Assembly (NCBI GenBank): GCA_026417625.1
Contig: JAOACW010000003.1
Span: forward strand, 1 to 64,000
DNA: 64,000 nucleotides
Origin: Syntrophales bacterium
GTDB taxonomy: Bacteria; Desulfobacterota; Syntrophia; Syntrophales; UBA8958
Direction: 5' to 3'
Under the pieces are notes generated by a model, which was not told where the DNA came from, ran no database searches, and saw only the letters and a program-made list of their open reading frames with translations. Made by a program: the position numbers and the translations under genes. Of this stretch, positions 44,298 through 54,238 are shown piece after piece. Each line of letters opens with the position of its first letter. Positions within the stretch are counted from its first letter, which is position 1.

Positions 44298-45208
44298 AGG
44301 TAGGACTGTTTGTTGTCGTCACGTCGGTTCTTATAGTAGCTGGAGTTGTTTTTATGGCTTACAAAAAGGGTCTTTTCCAGGCAGAGATAACCTATCATCT
44401 TGCATCCAGAACGGGCAGCGGGTTGACTGTAGGAATGCCCCTTATGTTTTCAGGATTTAAGATAGGTAAGGTTGTCAACCTGGAACTGAATGATCAGGGC
44501 ATCGTAGTGGTAACTATTCGAGTTCCCTCCCAGCATAAGAAGTGGTTACGCAAGGACAGTAAATTCATTTTGGAAAAACCGCTGATCGGATCACCACAGT
44601 TGAAGGTTGTTACAGTAAACATGGACAGCCCTCTTCTTTCCGCACATGAGGTGCCCACAATATATGAAGTGGACGATATCAATGATGCAATAAAGAAGTT
44701 TCAACCGATAATCGAGAAAGTTACGCTTATAACAGAACATATCGAAAGGATAACGGCATCCTTAGCTGATCCCCATGGTGATGTGCGTAAGATTCTACGC
44801 CATTCGGGTGAGGTTACAGAGGCACTTGCTCAGAAAAAGGGACTTGTGGATTTTGTACTAGGTGAGAAGGAAAGTGTTGAAGCTGTTCATGCCACGCTAC
44901 GTAATGCCCGCACTATCTCTGAACAGGTAAGTGTCTTGTTAAAGAAAACGGATGAAGAGATTTACGGGAAAGAAGGGGTTATTTCTATTGTCATTAAAGT
45001 TCTTAAGGAGGTCACTGTCAATCTTACCAAGTTGGGTAGGGTGATGGATAACGTTATTAAAATAAGTGGGGACACCGCAGAGGCGACAAAGGATCTAAAA
45101 CTGTTGAGACATGAACTGGACATAACGGTGAATTCATTGAACGAGCTTATAAATGAGCTCAACCGAAAGATACCGTTCAAATTGGAACCGGAGATAAAGT
45201 TGCCATGA
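44282..45208 (+). CDS. mlaD: MlaD-family (MCE domain) lipid-binding protein
   Basis: 308 residues: an N-terminal membrane anchor (residues 6-26), an MCE domain at about 36-115 (YHLASRTGSGLTVGMPLMFS and FILEKPLIGSPQLKV), then a long helical region (125-300) with heptad-like patterns that may form a tube or needle as in other MCE proteins. It should bind the lipid substrate in the periplasm on top of MlaE. It overlaps the degenerate ATPase by 16 bp and the next gene by 4 bp. Confidence 0.92.
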   Translation: MSRELKVGLFVVVTSVLIVAGVVFMAYKKGLFQAEITYHLASRTGSGLTVGMPLMFSGFKIGKVVNLELNDQGIVVVTIRVPSQHKKWLRKDSKFILEKPLIGSPQLKVVTVNMDSPLLSAHEVPTIYEVDDINDAIKKFQPIIEKVTLITEHIERITASLADPHGDVRKILRHSGEVTEALAQKKGLVDFVLGEKESVEAVHATLRNARTISEQVSVLLKKTDEEIYGKEGVISIVIKVLKEVTVNLTKLGRVMDNVIKISGDTAEATKDLKLLRHELDITVNSLNELINELNRKIPFKLEPEIKLP

Positions 45209-45912
45209 ATGTTTCTCCATTGAAATCTACAGGTTTTTTTTGTGATCTCATAAGATTCTTTTTTTTAGTTTTTTTGTCGTTTTCGCTTTATTCTTGTGGA
45301 GGAGGTCGGGAGGTACCCAGTTGGACCGTCGCGGGGTACAATTATCTTGAGGGTTTCAAGAAGAGTTACATGGGGGGGAATGAGGATCATGCGGATTTGT
45401 ACTTCCGTCGGGCACTTGAGGAAATCAAGAAAAGTGGTGATTTGGAAACGCTAGCCAGGGCCTTTCTTATACGTATGGCGCTTCAGCGGGCTGTTTTGTC
45501 TAGGGTGGAAACTGAAGAGTTTGTTAAGATCGCGGAACTTTCTCCCAACGAAAGAAACGAAACTTATTTTTATTTTCTCCTGGGGGAGACGGACAAAGTA
45601 AAACCTAATCTTCTTCCCGGTTATTACATAACTTTTTTCGAAGCTCTTTCTAAACCCGACGCTCTTCAAGTGGTTCGGAGTGTGGGTTCCATAGATGACC
45701 CTCTTTCCCGTTTAGTTGCCTGTGGGATTGCCGTGGAGAAAGGAATTGTGTCAGAGGACCTTCTAAAAATTGCGATCAACACTGCTTCCCATATGGGATG
45801 GAAAAGGGCTCTTGTCTCATATATGAAGTTCACGGTTGATTTTTACGAAAAGAGGGGCAAGAAAGAGCAGGCGGAGAATGTCAGGGCGCGGTTGAAAATC
45901 ATCGAGAAGTAG
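45205..45912 (+). CDS. Lipoprotein of unknown function in the mla operon
   Basis: 235 residues with a lipoprotein signal (hydrophobic residues 11-29 and lipobox LYSCGGG, Cys at about 32). The remainder is mostly helical and TPR-like (for example ADLYFRRALEEIKKS and AENVRARLKIIEK). No known domain recognised. The 4-bp ATGA overlap with mlaD says that they are made together; it may be an outer-membrane acceptor or scaffold for the lipid pathway, in place of MlaA or MlaC (inference). Confidence 0.72.
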   Translation: MNVSPLKSTGFFCDLIRFFFLVFLSFSLYSCGGGREVPSWTVAGYNYLEGFKKSYMGGNEDHADLYFRRALEEIKKSGDLETLARAFLIRMALQRAVLSRVETEEFVKIAELSPNERNETYFYFLLGETDKVKPNLLPGYYITFFEALSKPDALQVVRSVGSIDDPLSRLVACGIAVEKGIVSEDLLKIAINTASHMGWKRALVSYMKFTVDFYEKRGKKEQAENVRARLKIIEK

Positions 45913-45928
45913 ATTTGGAAGTTACCAA

Positions 45929-46567
45929 TCAACACACACGGCAGTACTTAGTCCAAGAAGTCAAGGTCCATGAGTCGTCTTTATAATAGGGCAAATCCGG
46001 CACAGTAATACCGCATTTCAAAGCAAAGTATCGATGAAAGGCGAGGGATTCTGTCATTTCTGGATGAAACACTGTTGCTAATGCTCCTTCTGATTCTGCA
46101 GCGGCTATGTAATCTTCCAACTGTAAGAGGACCCGCACACCAGGACCTACAGCTTTAATTTTGGGAGCTCTGATGAAAGTTAGAGGGATTGGTTCATCGG
46201 ATACAGCAGGGATACTGGCGTAGGTGAAGAAACTGTCCAGTTGGCTCCCGAAACTATTTCTCTCCACCACTATGTCCATTAAGCCAAGATAAGGTTTTTC
46301 GCCTATGATAGATGTGGCGATAATTATGGCACCCGCACATGTCCCCCACACCTTCATACCTTTGTTGAAAGCTTTTTTAATAACTTCGTCGAGGCCAAAA
46401 GTTTTCAAAAGTCGCCCGATACAGGTGCTTTCACCGCCCGGTATTATAAGCCCCTTCAGTCCTTCGAAATCAGCGGGTTTTTTTACCCTGATATTTCTTA
46501 TACTTAGGCGGTCCAGATGGTCCAAATGTTCAACTACGTCTCCCTGGAGATCAAGCACGCCAATCAT
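45929..46567 (-). CDS. pdxT: Pyridoxal 5'-phosphate synthase glutaminase subunit
   Basis: Class I glutamine amidotransferase that supplies ammonia to PdxS. The GLIIPGGEST oxyanion segment, the nucleophile in VWGTCAGAII and the His-Glu pair in VFHPEMTE are visible. I set the start at ATG 46567 (212 residues, MIGVLDLQGDV) with GGTGG eight bases upstream; a GTG at 46579 would overlap pdxS. Directly downstream of pdxS. Confidence 0.94.
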   Translation of the reverse strand: MIGVLDLQGDVVEHLDHLDRLSIRNIRVKKPADFEGLKGLIIPGGESTCIGRLLKTFGLDEVIKKAFNKGMKVWGTCAGAIIIATSIIGEKPYLGLMDIVVERNSFGSQLDSFFTYASIPAVSDEPIPLTFIRAPKIKAVGPGVRVLLQLEDYIAAAESEGALATVFHPEMTESLAFHRYFALKCGITVPDLPYYKDDSWTLTSWTKYCRVC

Positions 46568-46572
46568 AACAA

Positions 46573-47457
46573 TTACCACCCTCGGGTCGCGAGTCTTTTT
46601 TCTTCGGGTATTGTTTTGATTTCCAGTCCAAGCATTGGATCACCCAAATCCATCGAAACTTCAAGCAGCTTCTGTGGATCGTTGTAATACGCTGTGGCTT
46701 TTACAATAGCTTCAGCTCTTTTTGCGGGATTGGCAGATTTGAAGATTCCAGAACCCACAAAGATACCGTCACAACCCAACTGCATCATCAGTGCGGCATC
46801 GGCAGGCGTGGCTATACCACCCGCTGCAAAGTTCACAACGGGCAGTCTGCCCAGTTCTCTTACCTGAAGTGCTAACTCATAGGGTATTCCGTTCTCTTTG
46901 GCGTATCCCATGACTTCTTCTTTTGACATCACTCTCAATTGGCGGATTTCACGATTTATGGTCCTTATATGGCGTACCGCTTCGACGACATTGCCCGTTC
47001 CAGCTTCTCCCTTCGTCCTGATCATTGCGGCACCTTCAGCGATTCTTCTTAGAGCTTCACCAAGGTTGCGAGCACCACAGACAAAAGGAATGGAGAATTT
47101 TGTCTTGTCAATATGGCACTCTTCATCTGCAGGTGTTAGTACTTCGCTTTCATCGATGTAGTCTATTTTTAAAGCTTCAAGTATCTGTGCTTCCACAAAA
47201 TGTCCTATTCGCACTTTGGCCATTACCGGTATGGAAACCGCCTTTTTGATCTCCGCTATTAGCGCTGGATCAGACATTCTAGCTACGCCCCCCTGAGCTC
47301 TGATATCCGCAGGCACCCTCTCCAGCGCCATCACCGCCACTGCTCCGGCTTCTTCAGCAATTTTTGCCTGCTCTACGCTGGTGACGTCCATTATGACACC
47401 ACCTTTTAACATCTGGGCAAGCTGTATGTTTAATTCGTGTCTCTTTTTACTATCCAC
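46573..47457 (-). CDS. pdxS: Pyridoxal 5'-phosphate synthase synthase subunit
   Basis: Builds PLP from ribose 5-phosphate, glyceraldehyde 3-phosphate and ammonia. [41 protein letters not shown] and [16 protein letters not shown] are signature segments. A GTG start at 47457 gives 294 residues, the normal PdxS length; GGAGG lies eleven bases upstream. Longer readings to 47520 add 21 residues without homology. pdxS and pdxT are adjacent as usual, so this organism uses the DXP-independent B6 route. Confidence 0.95.
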   Translation of the reverse strand: MDSKKRHELNIQLAQMLKGGVIMDVTSVEQAKIAEEAGAVAVMALERVPADIRAQGGVARMSDPALIAEIKKAVSIPVMAKVRIGHFVEAQILEALKIDYIDESEVLTPADEECHIDKTKFSIPFVCGARNLGEALRRIAEGAAMIRTKGEAGTGNVVEAVRHIRTINREIRQLRVMSKEEVMGYAKENGIPYELALQVRELGRLPVVNFAAGGIATPADAALMMQLGCDGIFVGSGIFKSANPAKRAEAIVKATAYYNDPQKLLEVSMDLGDPMLGLEIKTIPEEKRLATRGW

Positions 47458-47541
47458 TATGGTTTTAGCCTCCTTTTCGGGGTTTTTTATAAATTTATGA
47501 CAGGATAGTTTGAGCGTCAAGATTATTTGTTGTGGAAAAAA

Positions 47542-48564
47542 TCAATTAATTCTCAGGACTTTTGCTCCCCTGATGCTACCTTTCTTCAAATCCCATATAG
47601 CTCTGTTAGTTTCTCCGAAGGGATACACTTCTACTTCAGGTTTAATGGGGATCTGTGAGGCAATAGATAAAAATTCTTCAATGTCTTTCCGAGTTACGTT
47701 AGCTACGCTCTTTATCTGTTTCTCCATCCAGAGGTGTAGAGGATAGGTAAGGCTCAAGAGTACGTGCTTATCTGTGTCTTCTTTTCGGATGGCGTTTATA
47801 ATGAGACGACCACCTGGCTCCAGATTTTCCAGGGCTTTCAGGACAGGTGTCCACGCAGGTGTTGTGTCGATTATGGCCTTCAATGGCTCCGGAGATTTTT
47901 CTTCTGTGTGGCCAGTCCATACAGCTCCCAATTCTTTTGCAAAAACCCTCTCTCTGGGATTCCTTGCGAATACAAAAATTTTTGTATCGGGTAATAGGTA
48001 CTTTGCCAATTTGACAACCAGATGGGCAGAAGCGCCGAAGCCCGTTAACCCCAGATGCTCGCCATTTTTTATACCTGTAAGGCGTAGAGATCTATATCCA
48101 ATGGCACCGGCGCAGAGCAGTGGTGCAGCCTCTTCATCTGTGTATATTTCGGGAATAAGGTATGCGAAATCTTCAGGGACGGACATATACTCTGCGTACC
48201 CACCGTGTTTATCTCTTCCAGTAGCAATGAAGGATGGGCAAAGGTTTTCTTGCTCTGACATACAAAAAGAACAGGTTTTGCATGCAGAGTATATCCAACC
48301 TACCCCTACTCTTTGACCAACTGTGAAGCGGTTTACCTTTGCCCCCCGGAAAACCACCCTTCCCACTATTTGATGACCGGGAACTACGGGAAGATAGGGT
48401 GGTGGAGTACGTCCCTCAATTTCGTCCAATTCAGTATGGCAGACACCACATACAGATATTTTTATAATGATATCCTTTTCGCCAGCTACTGGTTCCGGTA
48501 AATCTACCTGTAGGAGAGAATTTTCATCTACTGTTTTGATGCGCTCAATTACATACGCTTTCAT
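47542..48564 (-). CDS. Zinc-dependent alcohol dehydrogenase
   Basis: Medium-chain dehydrogenase, 340 residues. Catalytic-zinc motif CGVCHTELDEIEG with PGHQIVGRV downstream, structural zinc site CKTCSFCMSEQENLC (four cysteines) and the cofactor fold around LTGFGASAHLVVKLA. The last motif lacks the strict GxGxxG glycine run, as in the AdhA/zinc alcohol dehydrogenase subgroup. Substrate unknown. It lies 6 bp before hisF in operon order, but no functional link is obvious. Confidence 0.9.
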   Translation of the reverse strand: MKAYVIERIKTVDENSLLQVDLPEPVAGEKDIIIKISVCGVCHTELDEIEGRTPPPYLPVVPGHQIVGRVVFRGAKVNRFTVGQRVGVGWIYSACKTCSFCMSEQENLCPSFIATGRDKHGGYAEYMSVPEDFAYLIPEIYTDEEAAPLLCAGAIGYRSLRLTGIKNGEHLGLTGFGASAHLVVKLAKYLLPDTKIFVFARNPRERVFAKELGAVWTGHTEEKSPEPLKAIIDTTPAWTPVLKALENLEPGGRLIINAIRKEDTDKHVLLSLTYPLHLWMEKQIKSVANVTRKDIEEFLSIASQIPIKPEVEVYPFGETNRAIWDLKKGSIRGAKVLRIN

Positions 48565-48569
48565 ATTGA

Positions 48570-49349
48570 TTACCAGTTTAGGCGCACCTTAATATCTTTT
48601 TCAGCAAGATACTTCTTTATTTCGAAGATTGTATACATTTTGAAGTGCACGATTGATGCCACTAAAGCGGCATCAGCTTTACCCTCCGTGAGGATTTCTG
48701 CGATGTGTTCAGGTCTGCCTGCTCCACCTGATGCTATTACGGGTATCTTCACGGTATCAGAGATCATACGGGTAAGTTCAACATCGTAGCCTTCTTGTGT
48801 TCCGTCGGCATCTATGGAGTTCAAACAAATCTCTCCAGCTCCTCGGGATTCCCCTTCCTTTGCCCATTGCAGGGCATCCTTACCTGTGGATGTCCGTCCA
48901 CCGTGGATGTATATTTCAAATCCCGAGGGGATGGATTTTGAAGGGGGGACCCTTTTCACATCCATTCCGAGAACGATGCACTGACTTCCAAACATACGTG
49001 CACCCTGATTTATAAGCTCTGGATTTTTTACTGCCTCTGTATTTATACTTACTTTGTCTGCCCCTGCTAGTAGTACAGCTCTCATATCCTCGATGGATCC
49101 GATTCCTCCACCTACTGAAAAAGGAATAAATATGGTTTCGGCGACACGCTCGACCATATCGAGCGTTACCTTTCTGCCTTCGGGGGAAGCGGTAATATCG
49201 TAGAAGACTATTTCATCAGCCCCTTGTTCGTAGTACAATTTTGCAGCTTCTACAGGATCACCGATATCTACGTTGTTTTTAAATTTTATCCCTTTCGTAA
49301 GTTTACCATCCCTTACATCTAAGCAGGGTATTATTCTTTTACTCAACAT
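48570..49349 (-). CDS. hisF: Imidazole glycerol phosphate synthase cyclase subunit
   Basis: Beta-alpha barrel that, with ammonia from HisH, makes IGP and AICAR in histidine synthesis. [16 protein letters not shown] (catalytic Asp in CLD), [22 protein letters not shown] (catalytic Asp) and PVIASGGAG are all present. The start is ATG 49349 (259 residues) with AAGGGA upstream; the longer open frame to 49433 overlaps hisH and is not homologous. Partner hisH is adjacent; other his genes are not in this window. Confidence 0.94.
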   Translation of the reverse strand: MLSKRIIPCLDVRDGKLTKGIKFKNNVDIGDPVEAAKLYYEQGADEIVFYDITASPEGRKVTLDMVERVAETIFIPFSVGGGIGSIEDMRAVLLAGADKVSINTEAVKNPELINQGARMFGSQCIVLGMDVKRVPPSKSIPSGFEIYIHGGRTSTGKDALQWAKEGESRGAGEICLNSIDADGTQEGYDVELTRMISDTVKIPVIASGGAGRPEHIAEILTEGKADAALVASIVHFKMYTIFEIKKYLAEKDIKVRLNW

Positions 49350-49992
49350 CAGTTCCCTTCCATTTGCTGAAATTAGATAAGAGATGAAGTCCCCACCGCC
49401 CACTCTTTTCAGGGTGAAATTGAACGGCGGCAAGGTTTTTTCGTCTGAGGGCAGAACAGAATTTAACGCCGTAATCAGTTATGCCTATTACTGTTGCAGC
49501 ATCTTCTGGTTCAGGGTGGTATGAATGTGCGAAGTAAAATTCCGTCCGGTCCGGTATTCCTGAAAATAGAGGATGTTGCTTTTGAAGATGAACTGCATTC
49601 CAGCCCATGTGAGGCACCTTTATGTCCCCGCCAGGTGATTGGAGTCTACGCACCGTTCCCTCGATGAGGCCAAGGCAAGGTGTGTGGTTTTCCTCGCTTC
49701 TTTCAAGGATGATCTGTGAACCAAGACATATACCGAGAATTGGTTTCCCCTCCCAAAACCACTGGTAAATCCACTTGGCTAGACCTGTATTCTCTAAATT
49801 TTCCATGGCTTGTCCAGCGGCTCCCACACCAGGAATAATTATTCTTTCACATTTATCCAGAACTTGCCCCTCGTGGGATATCACGTAGGACAACCCTAGA
49901 TAATCTAAGGCGTTAGATATACTTTTGAGATTACCCGCCCTGTAATCTATGACACCGATCTTGTATGACCCGAATATTTTATTCCTTGCCAC
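49339..49992 (-). CDS. hisH: Imidazole glycerol phosphate synthase glutaminase subunit
   Basis: Glutaminase partner of HisF. The catalytic Cys lies in [12 protein letters not shown] and the His-Glu pair in [22 protein letters not shown] provides the oxyanion strand. About 217 residues with an N-terminal extension of a dozen residues over the usual [10 protein letters not shown] start. No better start codon lies between, so it overlaps the upstream radical SAM gene by 46 bp. It overlaps hisF by 11 bp. Confidence 0.93.
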   Translation of the reverse strand: MARNKIFGSYKIGVIDYRAGNLKSISNALDYLGLSYVISHEGQVLDKCERIIIPGVGAAGQAMENLENTGLAKWIYQWFWEGKPILGICLGSQIILERSEENHTPCLGLIEGTVRRLQSPGGDIKVPHMGWNAVHLQKQHPLFSGIPDRTEFYFAHSYHPEPEDAATVIGITDYGVKFCSALRRKNLAAVQFHPEKSGRWGLHLLSNFSKWKGTDVE

Positions 49993-50960
49993 GAATTGCG
50001 CCTCTTTAATTCTTTATCTATGCTATTTAGGACATCCATCTTATTTACAGCCCATTGGGGACCAAGAAAAATATCTTTGTACCCATCTGCTGTGAGGCGT
50101 TGGATAACCATTGTCGGTGGAAGTATTTCAAGAATATCGCATACAGTGTCAATGTACTCCCTTTTGCTCATCAATGATATTTCCCCATTTTCATACCAAT
50201 CACCGAGTTTTGTCCCTTTAAGTGCTAACAACGAATGAATTTTAATACCGTCTATGGGGAGAGAAGCGATAACCTTCGCAGTTTGTAGGATATCATCCCT
50301 TGTTTCTCCAGGTAGTCCCACGATTATATGAACGCAAATATGAATACCCCGACCTGCTGTGCGCATTATAGCGTCTATGAAAGTTGCAGCGTCGTGGCAC
50401 CTGTTGATCAGAGTAAGGGTCCTGTCATGAATGGATTGTAGGCCATATTCAACCCATACGTGGTATTTTTTTGCGTAACTTTCTAATAGATAAAGTACTT
50501 CTGGTTGAACACAATCCGGCCGTGTGCCTATGGAAATACCTATGACATTCTCTTGATTCAGCGCTTCGTCGTACAGTGCTTTCAAATGTGTGAGGGGACC
50601 GTAGGTGTTTGTAAAAGTCTGAAAATAAGCGATGAATTTCCCAGCCTGTTTGTGTGCTGAGTAGTAAGCTTTACCTTTGGCTATTTGATCAGTAATCGAA
50701 GGTAGAGGACCTTTCTGTCTCAATTGGGATCCTCTGCCATCACAGTAAACACACCCTCCCCATCCTACCTTTCCATCTCGATTCGGGCATGTAAATCCAG
50801 CGTCGATGGGAAGCTTGTAGACGTTGCAACCGAATTTGTTTTTCCAGTAACTTTTCAGGTCGTAGTAACGCTTGCTGTTATTCCAGAATGAAGGACGAGT
50901 GTCGTTTTTTTCACTTTTATTAACGGTTATTTTTATGTTTTCACCTGGGCGTTCGTTCAT
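49947..50960 (-). CDS. YhcC-family radical SAM protein
   Basis: Radical SAM protein of the YhcC/TIGR01212 type, 337 residues. The cluster motif starts at LPIDAGFTCPNRDGKVGWGG and completes in GCVYCD, the long C-x11-C-x2-C arrangement seen in this family. FIAYFQTFTNTYGPL, GISIGTRPDCVQ, YGLQSIHDRTL and HIIVGLPGETRDD follow in the normal order. In other bacteria YhcC relatives are implicated in tRNA or Fe-S processes, but the reaction is not established. Located between ogt and hisH. Confidence 0.88.
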   Translation of the reverse strand: MNERPGENIKITVNKSEKNDTRPSFWNNSKRYYDLKSYWKNKFGCNVYKLPIDAGFTCPNRDGKVGWGGCVYCDGRGSQLRQKGPLPSITDQIAKGKAYYSAHKQAGKFIAYFQTFTNTYGPLTHLKALYDEALNQENVIGISIGTRPDCVQPEVLYLLESYAKKYHVWVEYGLQSIHDRTLTLINRCHDAATFIDAIMRTAGRGIHICVHIIVGLPGETRDDILQTAKVIASLPIDGIKIHSLLALKGTKLGDWYENGEISLMSKREYIDTVCDILEILPPTMVIQRLTADGYKDIFLGPQWAVNKMDVLNSIDKELKRRNSWQGIKYSGHTRSVS

Positions 50961-50965
50961 GGTTG

Positions 50966-51556
50966 TTAGAAATCAAACAGATAATTCTCCATTCGGATTC
51001 TATCTTTGCTAATGTATATCCCTTCGTTTTTCAGAAGCCAAAGCTTCATATCCTTCCCGGCACTGAACCCACCGATATAACCATTAAAGTATACAACACG
51101 ATGACAGGGGATTACAATAGGAAAGGGGTTTTTTGCCAGCGTTTGCCCAACTGCCCTGGATAGGCGCATGTCTCCTAGATGTTTGGCAAGAGTTCCGTAG
51201 GTGATCACTTTACCTCTGGGAATAGTAGTACAGGCCATAAATACTTGTCTCTGAAACGGGCTACATATGTCGTAGTGGAGCAAATGAAGGGGAAAATTGA
51301 CGTCTTGTCCCTGGAAGTATTGTTTTAGTGTTTCGCACAGCGACATAAGATCTGTCGGTATATTTTTTTTTACTGGTATACGTGTCACATAGTTGTCTAC
51401 CTCACTTTTGGAGGGAAGTACTAGGCGGATCACTTTGGTTAGATTTTCCTTCTGGAACCACAGAATTGAGAGAGAACCCTTGAGGGTGTCAACGTTCAAG
51501 CGGTAAATTTTTTGAGGTGATTTTTTGTTATAAGATTCAAACAGGAATAGGGACAT
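50966..51556 (-). CDS. ogt: Methylated-DNA--protein-cysteine methyltransferase
   Basis: Suicide repair of O6-methylguanine. The acceptor cysteine is in PIVIPCHRVV, preceded by the helix-turn-helix RAVGQTLAKNP with the arginine finger region, and followed by IGGFSAGKDMKLWLL. The weakly conserved N-terminal domain is present; total 196 residues. It starts at the stop codon of the DUF6178-like gene (1-bp overlap). Confidence 0.93.
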   Translation of the reverse strand: MSLFLFESYNKKSPQKIYRLNVDTLKGSLSILWFQKENLTKVIRLVLPSKSEVDNYVTRIPVKKNIPTDLMSLCETLKQYFQGQDVNFPLHLLHYDICSPFQRQVFMACTTIPRGKVITYGTLAKHLGDMRLSRAVGQTLAKNPFPIVIPCHRVVYFNGYIGGFSAGKDMKLWLLKNEGIYISKDRIRMENYLFDF

Positions 51557-53265
51557 TATTTTGAACTAGCGATCAGTAAATATGGGGAATACCTACTATC
51601 GAGGTGTTCTTCTCGAATGTTTTCATACTCTTCGCAAAAGATATTCCAGATGAAATTCAGCGCATCTTTTAATGAATTTTTCTCCATCTCAGAATATTCG
51701 TAGGCTCCCTCCATTAAGGCAGTTATGAAATGTTCGCGGAATTCGTCCATTCTATAGGGTGGTGCGGACTGCCCCTTCCTGACTATTCGGAAGAATTGCT
51801 GGGCTTCCTCAATGCTCAGGGGATCCTCTTTTGCTTTTTTGCCCAAAATGCTCCGTGCCCAGCGGTTGAAAATAAGGGGGTAAAAGGTTCTGTAAAGTTT
51901 GCGTGCTTCACTCTGGGTTATGGAAAGTGTCATTCTGGATAATAGTTTGTCAAGTGCCTGTATCTGCCTGCATCTATGCCGTGCCGAATCGATTTCCTCT
52001 TTACTTTGAAAGTCACGGTGCAATTCTTTGTTTTTCTCAATTGTGTAAAAGAGGGGTCGTATTGCAAGAAGCCCATTTAGCGTTTCTTCCCAGGGTTTAC
52101 CCCAGAAATCAATGTTCCACCCCATATTGTGGAACCAGCTTTCACGGCGCCAGTTCTTTATTTCTCTTTGCAGTTTAACGGCGAAACCATAACCTACTCT
52201 GAATAGAGAGATTATATTGTGAATTTTCAAAAGCAACGCCGCCTCATCCTCGTCTTTGGAGAGAAATTCTAAGGCAATATTGAGGTATCCACTTGCCCTC
52301 TGACAGTAGAAACTTAGGATTTCACGATCTTCAACTTTAAAGCCATCGGCCGCAATTAGACTGTTGCAGAGATTGGAAAATTCAAGGCGGAGACGGTCTA
52401 CGATTAGTGAGTCTTCTATTTTTTGTATTGCTTTAGTTAGAAGAGTTTTGCCACGAATATGCGCTAACGGTAATACTGGAACCGATGTTGCTTCTTCTGT
52501 CGACGTTAATCTACCAGGTAGTACTGATGAAGATTCTCTTTGTAACTCGTGAGGTTCCATAGGGGCATAAACAGCGAGTGCCTCTTCATAGGGCACGAAG
52601 CCATATTCTGCGAGTCTTGAATTCCTCATGCGGTAGAGTTCCTCTTCTGATTCTGCTGGGATAACAGAGGCTAGTGCAAGAAGAAATTTTTGGTATCCAA
52701 TGTGGTTTTTATGAGCAAGTAAGCTTAAGAGATATTCAATCCGTTGTTGATCATCATCTTTAATGGATCGGATGTAGTACCTTCCATCTAACGTGAAGTA
52801 TCCTTCAGGGATAACAGCTTCAGCATCATCGTCTACTATAATTACATGGGCACGTCGAACGAGAAGTAAGGAAAACAGAGTGCCACCCTCACTTAAGATC
52901 CAATCGGCCAATCTTTCCGGATCGGCATCACCGAGACAGCTCAACCAGGAGAGGGTTTTGTCATGGTTTATGAGGTCTTTGTCCCAGATCTCGAGGTCTA
53001 AAAGGTATTGCCATTGTTCCTCTGAGGCGAGTTTTAAGATTATGGCGGAGTCTTCCATTCCCACTTTTTTGATCATCCAGTAGAAATCTTCAGCAGGCAA
53101 TTGTCTAACAACTTCTTCGGGATTGTCATGTTTCAGTAACCGGTTCAAAAGGGTACTCCCCGAGAGGGATAAAATGTCCTTCTGTAAAGCCCGTATACCA
53201 ACTTTTTGTTGAATTGGACGTTCCGAGTTTCCTCTTACTTTCTTCCTTTCTGCTTTTTTTGGCAT
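51556..53265 (-). CDS. DUF6178-like protein of unknown function
   Basis: 569-residue soluble, largely helical protein that resembles the DUF6178 family found mostly in Desulfobacterota. It has acidic regions (VDDDAEAVIPEGYF), no signal peptide and no membrane segment. N-terminal residues are basic. No catalytic motif recognised. It lies 22 bp after the GH130/GT4 operon on the same strand and may be read through from it; whether it belongs to that system is unknown. Confidence 0.65.
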   Translation of the reverse strand: MPKKAERKKVRGNSERPIQQKVGIRALQKDILSLSGSTLLNRLLKHDNPEEVVRQLPAEDFYWMIKKVGMEDSAIILKLASEEQWQYLLDLEIWDKDLINHDKTLSWLSCLGDADPERLADWILSEGGTLFSLLLVRRAHVIIVDDDAEAVIPEGYFTLDGRYYIRSIKDDDQQRIEYLLSLLAHKNHIGYQKFLLALASVIPAESEEELYRMRNSRLAEYGFVPYEEALAVYAPMEPHELQRESSSVLPGRLTSTEEATSVPVLPLAHIRGKTLLTKAIQKIEDSLIVDRLRLEFSNLCNSLIAADGFKVEDREILSFYCQRASGYLNIALEFLSKDEDEAALLLKIHNIISLFRVGYGFAVKLQREIKNWRRESWFHNMGWNIDFWGKPWEETLNGLLAIRPLFYTIEKNKELHRDFQSKEEIDSARHRCRQIQALDKLLSRMTLSITQSEARKLYRTFYPLIFNRWARSILGKKAKEDPLSIEEAQQFFRIVRKGQSAPPYRMDEFREHFITALMEGAYEYSEMEKNSLKDALNFIWNIFCEEYENIREEHLDSRYSPYLLIASSK

Positions 53266-53287
53266 TTCGATTTCTTTCTAGTTTTCC

Positions 53288-54238
53288 TTAATAACCCAGA
53301 GGAGGACGTGGATTTTGGAGACACATTTCTACAAGTTCTGTAATCTTCGCAGTGCCCGCGCAAACTACAGTGTCTGCTCCTCCCCAGTATATTTTTAATG
53401 TTCCATCGTCTTCAGGAACAGCTCCGCAGGAGAATACCACATTATGAACATATCCCGTTATCTCCCAAGGATCCTCAGGTTGCAGTACCCATTCATCTGC
53501 CACGCCTATTAATCGCGAGGGATCTTTTAGATCGTGTAATGCTACGCCCATTCTATATATGGAACCATCCATTGTTTTGAAAACTCCGTGGAACAAATTA
53601 AGCCATCCCTTTTCCGTTTTAATGGGTGTTGCTCCTGGACCTACTTTCATTTCATCCCAGTGGTACCTTAGAGGTTTTATGAGAATCTTTGAATCCCCCC
53701 AGTGAATAAGATCGGGGGAATAAGATATCCATATGGACCACGGTGAAACCTCCGTATGAGGTCTGTCAAGACGAATGTATCTGTTGCCTATTTTTTCTGG
53801 AAAGAGTACCACATTACGGCAGTCAGCTTGGGTAATAATGGCTATGCGTTCCAAGTTTTCAAAATCTTCAGTTGCGGCAAGTACAACACGGATCCCATGC
53901 CTGGAGTAAGCGCTATACGTAATAAGATATCGTCCTTCCATGAAACATATGCGTGGGTCTTCAACCCCATATTCTTCATAGGTAGCGAACGGCTCCTCCT
54001 CTGCGGGTATAATAAATGGTTTTTCACTAACTCTGAAGGAAAACCCATCTTCACTCTCTGCCAGTCCGATGATTGAGCGGCCATTGCGGAGGTGGGATCT
54101 AAAGAGCATGATGTATTTACCGTTGTACTTTGTAACCCCGGCGTTATGTACCGTTTCTACCGGGTAAGGAACATCGTGTTTCGTGAGAATGGGATTTTTA
54201 TTGTATCTTTTTATAACGGCTTTTTCAGGCCCTCCCAT
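53288..54238 (-). CDS. GH130 family glycoside phosphorylase/hydrolase (copy 1)
   Basis: Five-bladed beta-propeller enzyme of family GH130, whose members cleave beta-mannosides, often by phosphorolysis to mannose 1-phosphate. About 316 residues. Hallmarks: NPIL and ETVHNAGVTKYNGKYIML at the start, YGVEDPRICF with the catalytic Asp, IWISYSPDLIHWGD, and the phosphate-side segment KVGPGATPIKTEKGWLNLFHG. The start is set to ATG 54238 with GAGG six bases upstream; a longer frame overlaps the preceding gene by 74 bp. No signal peptide, so intracellular. Last gene of the glycan operon. Exact linkage unknown. Confidence 0.88.
   Translation of the reverse strand: MGGPEKAVIKRYNKNPILTKHDVPYPVETVHNAGVTKYNGKYIMLFRSHLRNGRSIIGLAESEDGFSFRVSEKPFIIPAEEEPFATYEEYGVEDPRICFMEGRYLITYSAYSRHGIRVVLAATEDFENLERIAIITQADCRNVVLFPEKIGNRYIRLDRPHTEVSPWSIWISYSPDLIHWGDSKILIKPLRYHWDEMKVGPGATPIKTEKGWLNLFHGVFKTMDGSIYRMGVALHDLKDPSRLIGVADEWVLQPEDPWEITGYVHNVVFSCGAVPEDDGTLKIYWGGADTVVCAGTAKITELVEMCLQNPRPPLGY

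Noticed and set aside
47774-48316. 180-codon open frame on the + strand
   Set aside because: Antisense to the zinc alcohol dehydrogenase, which has all its zinc ligands.
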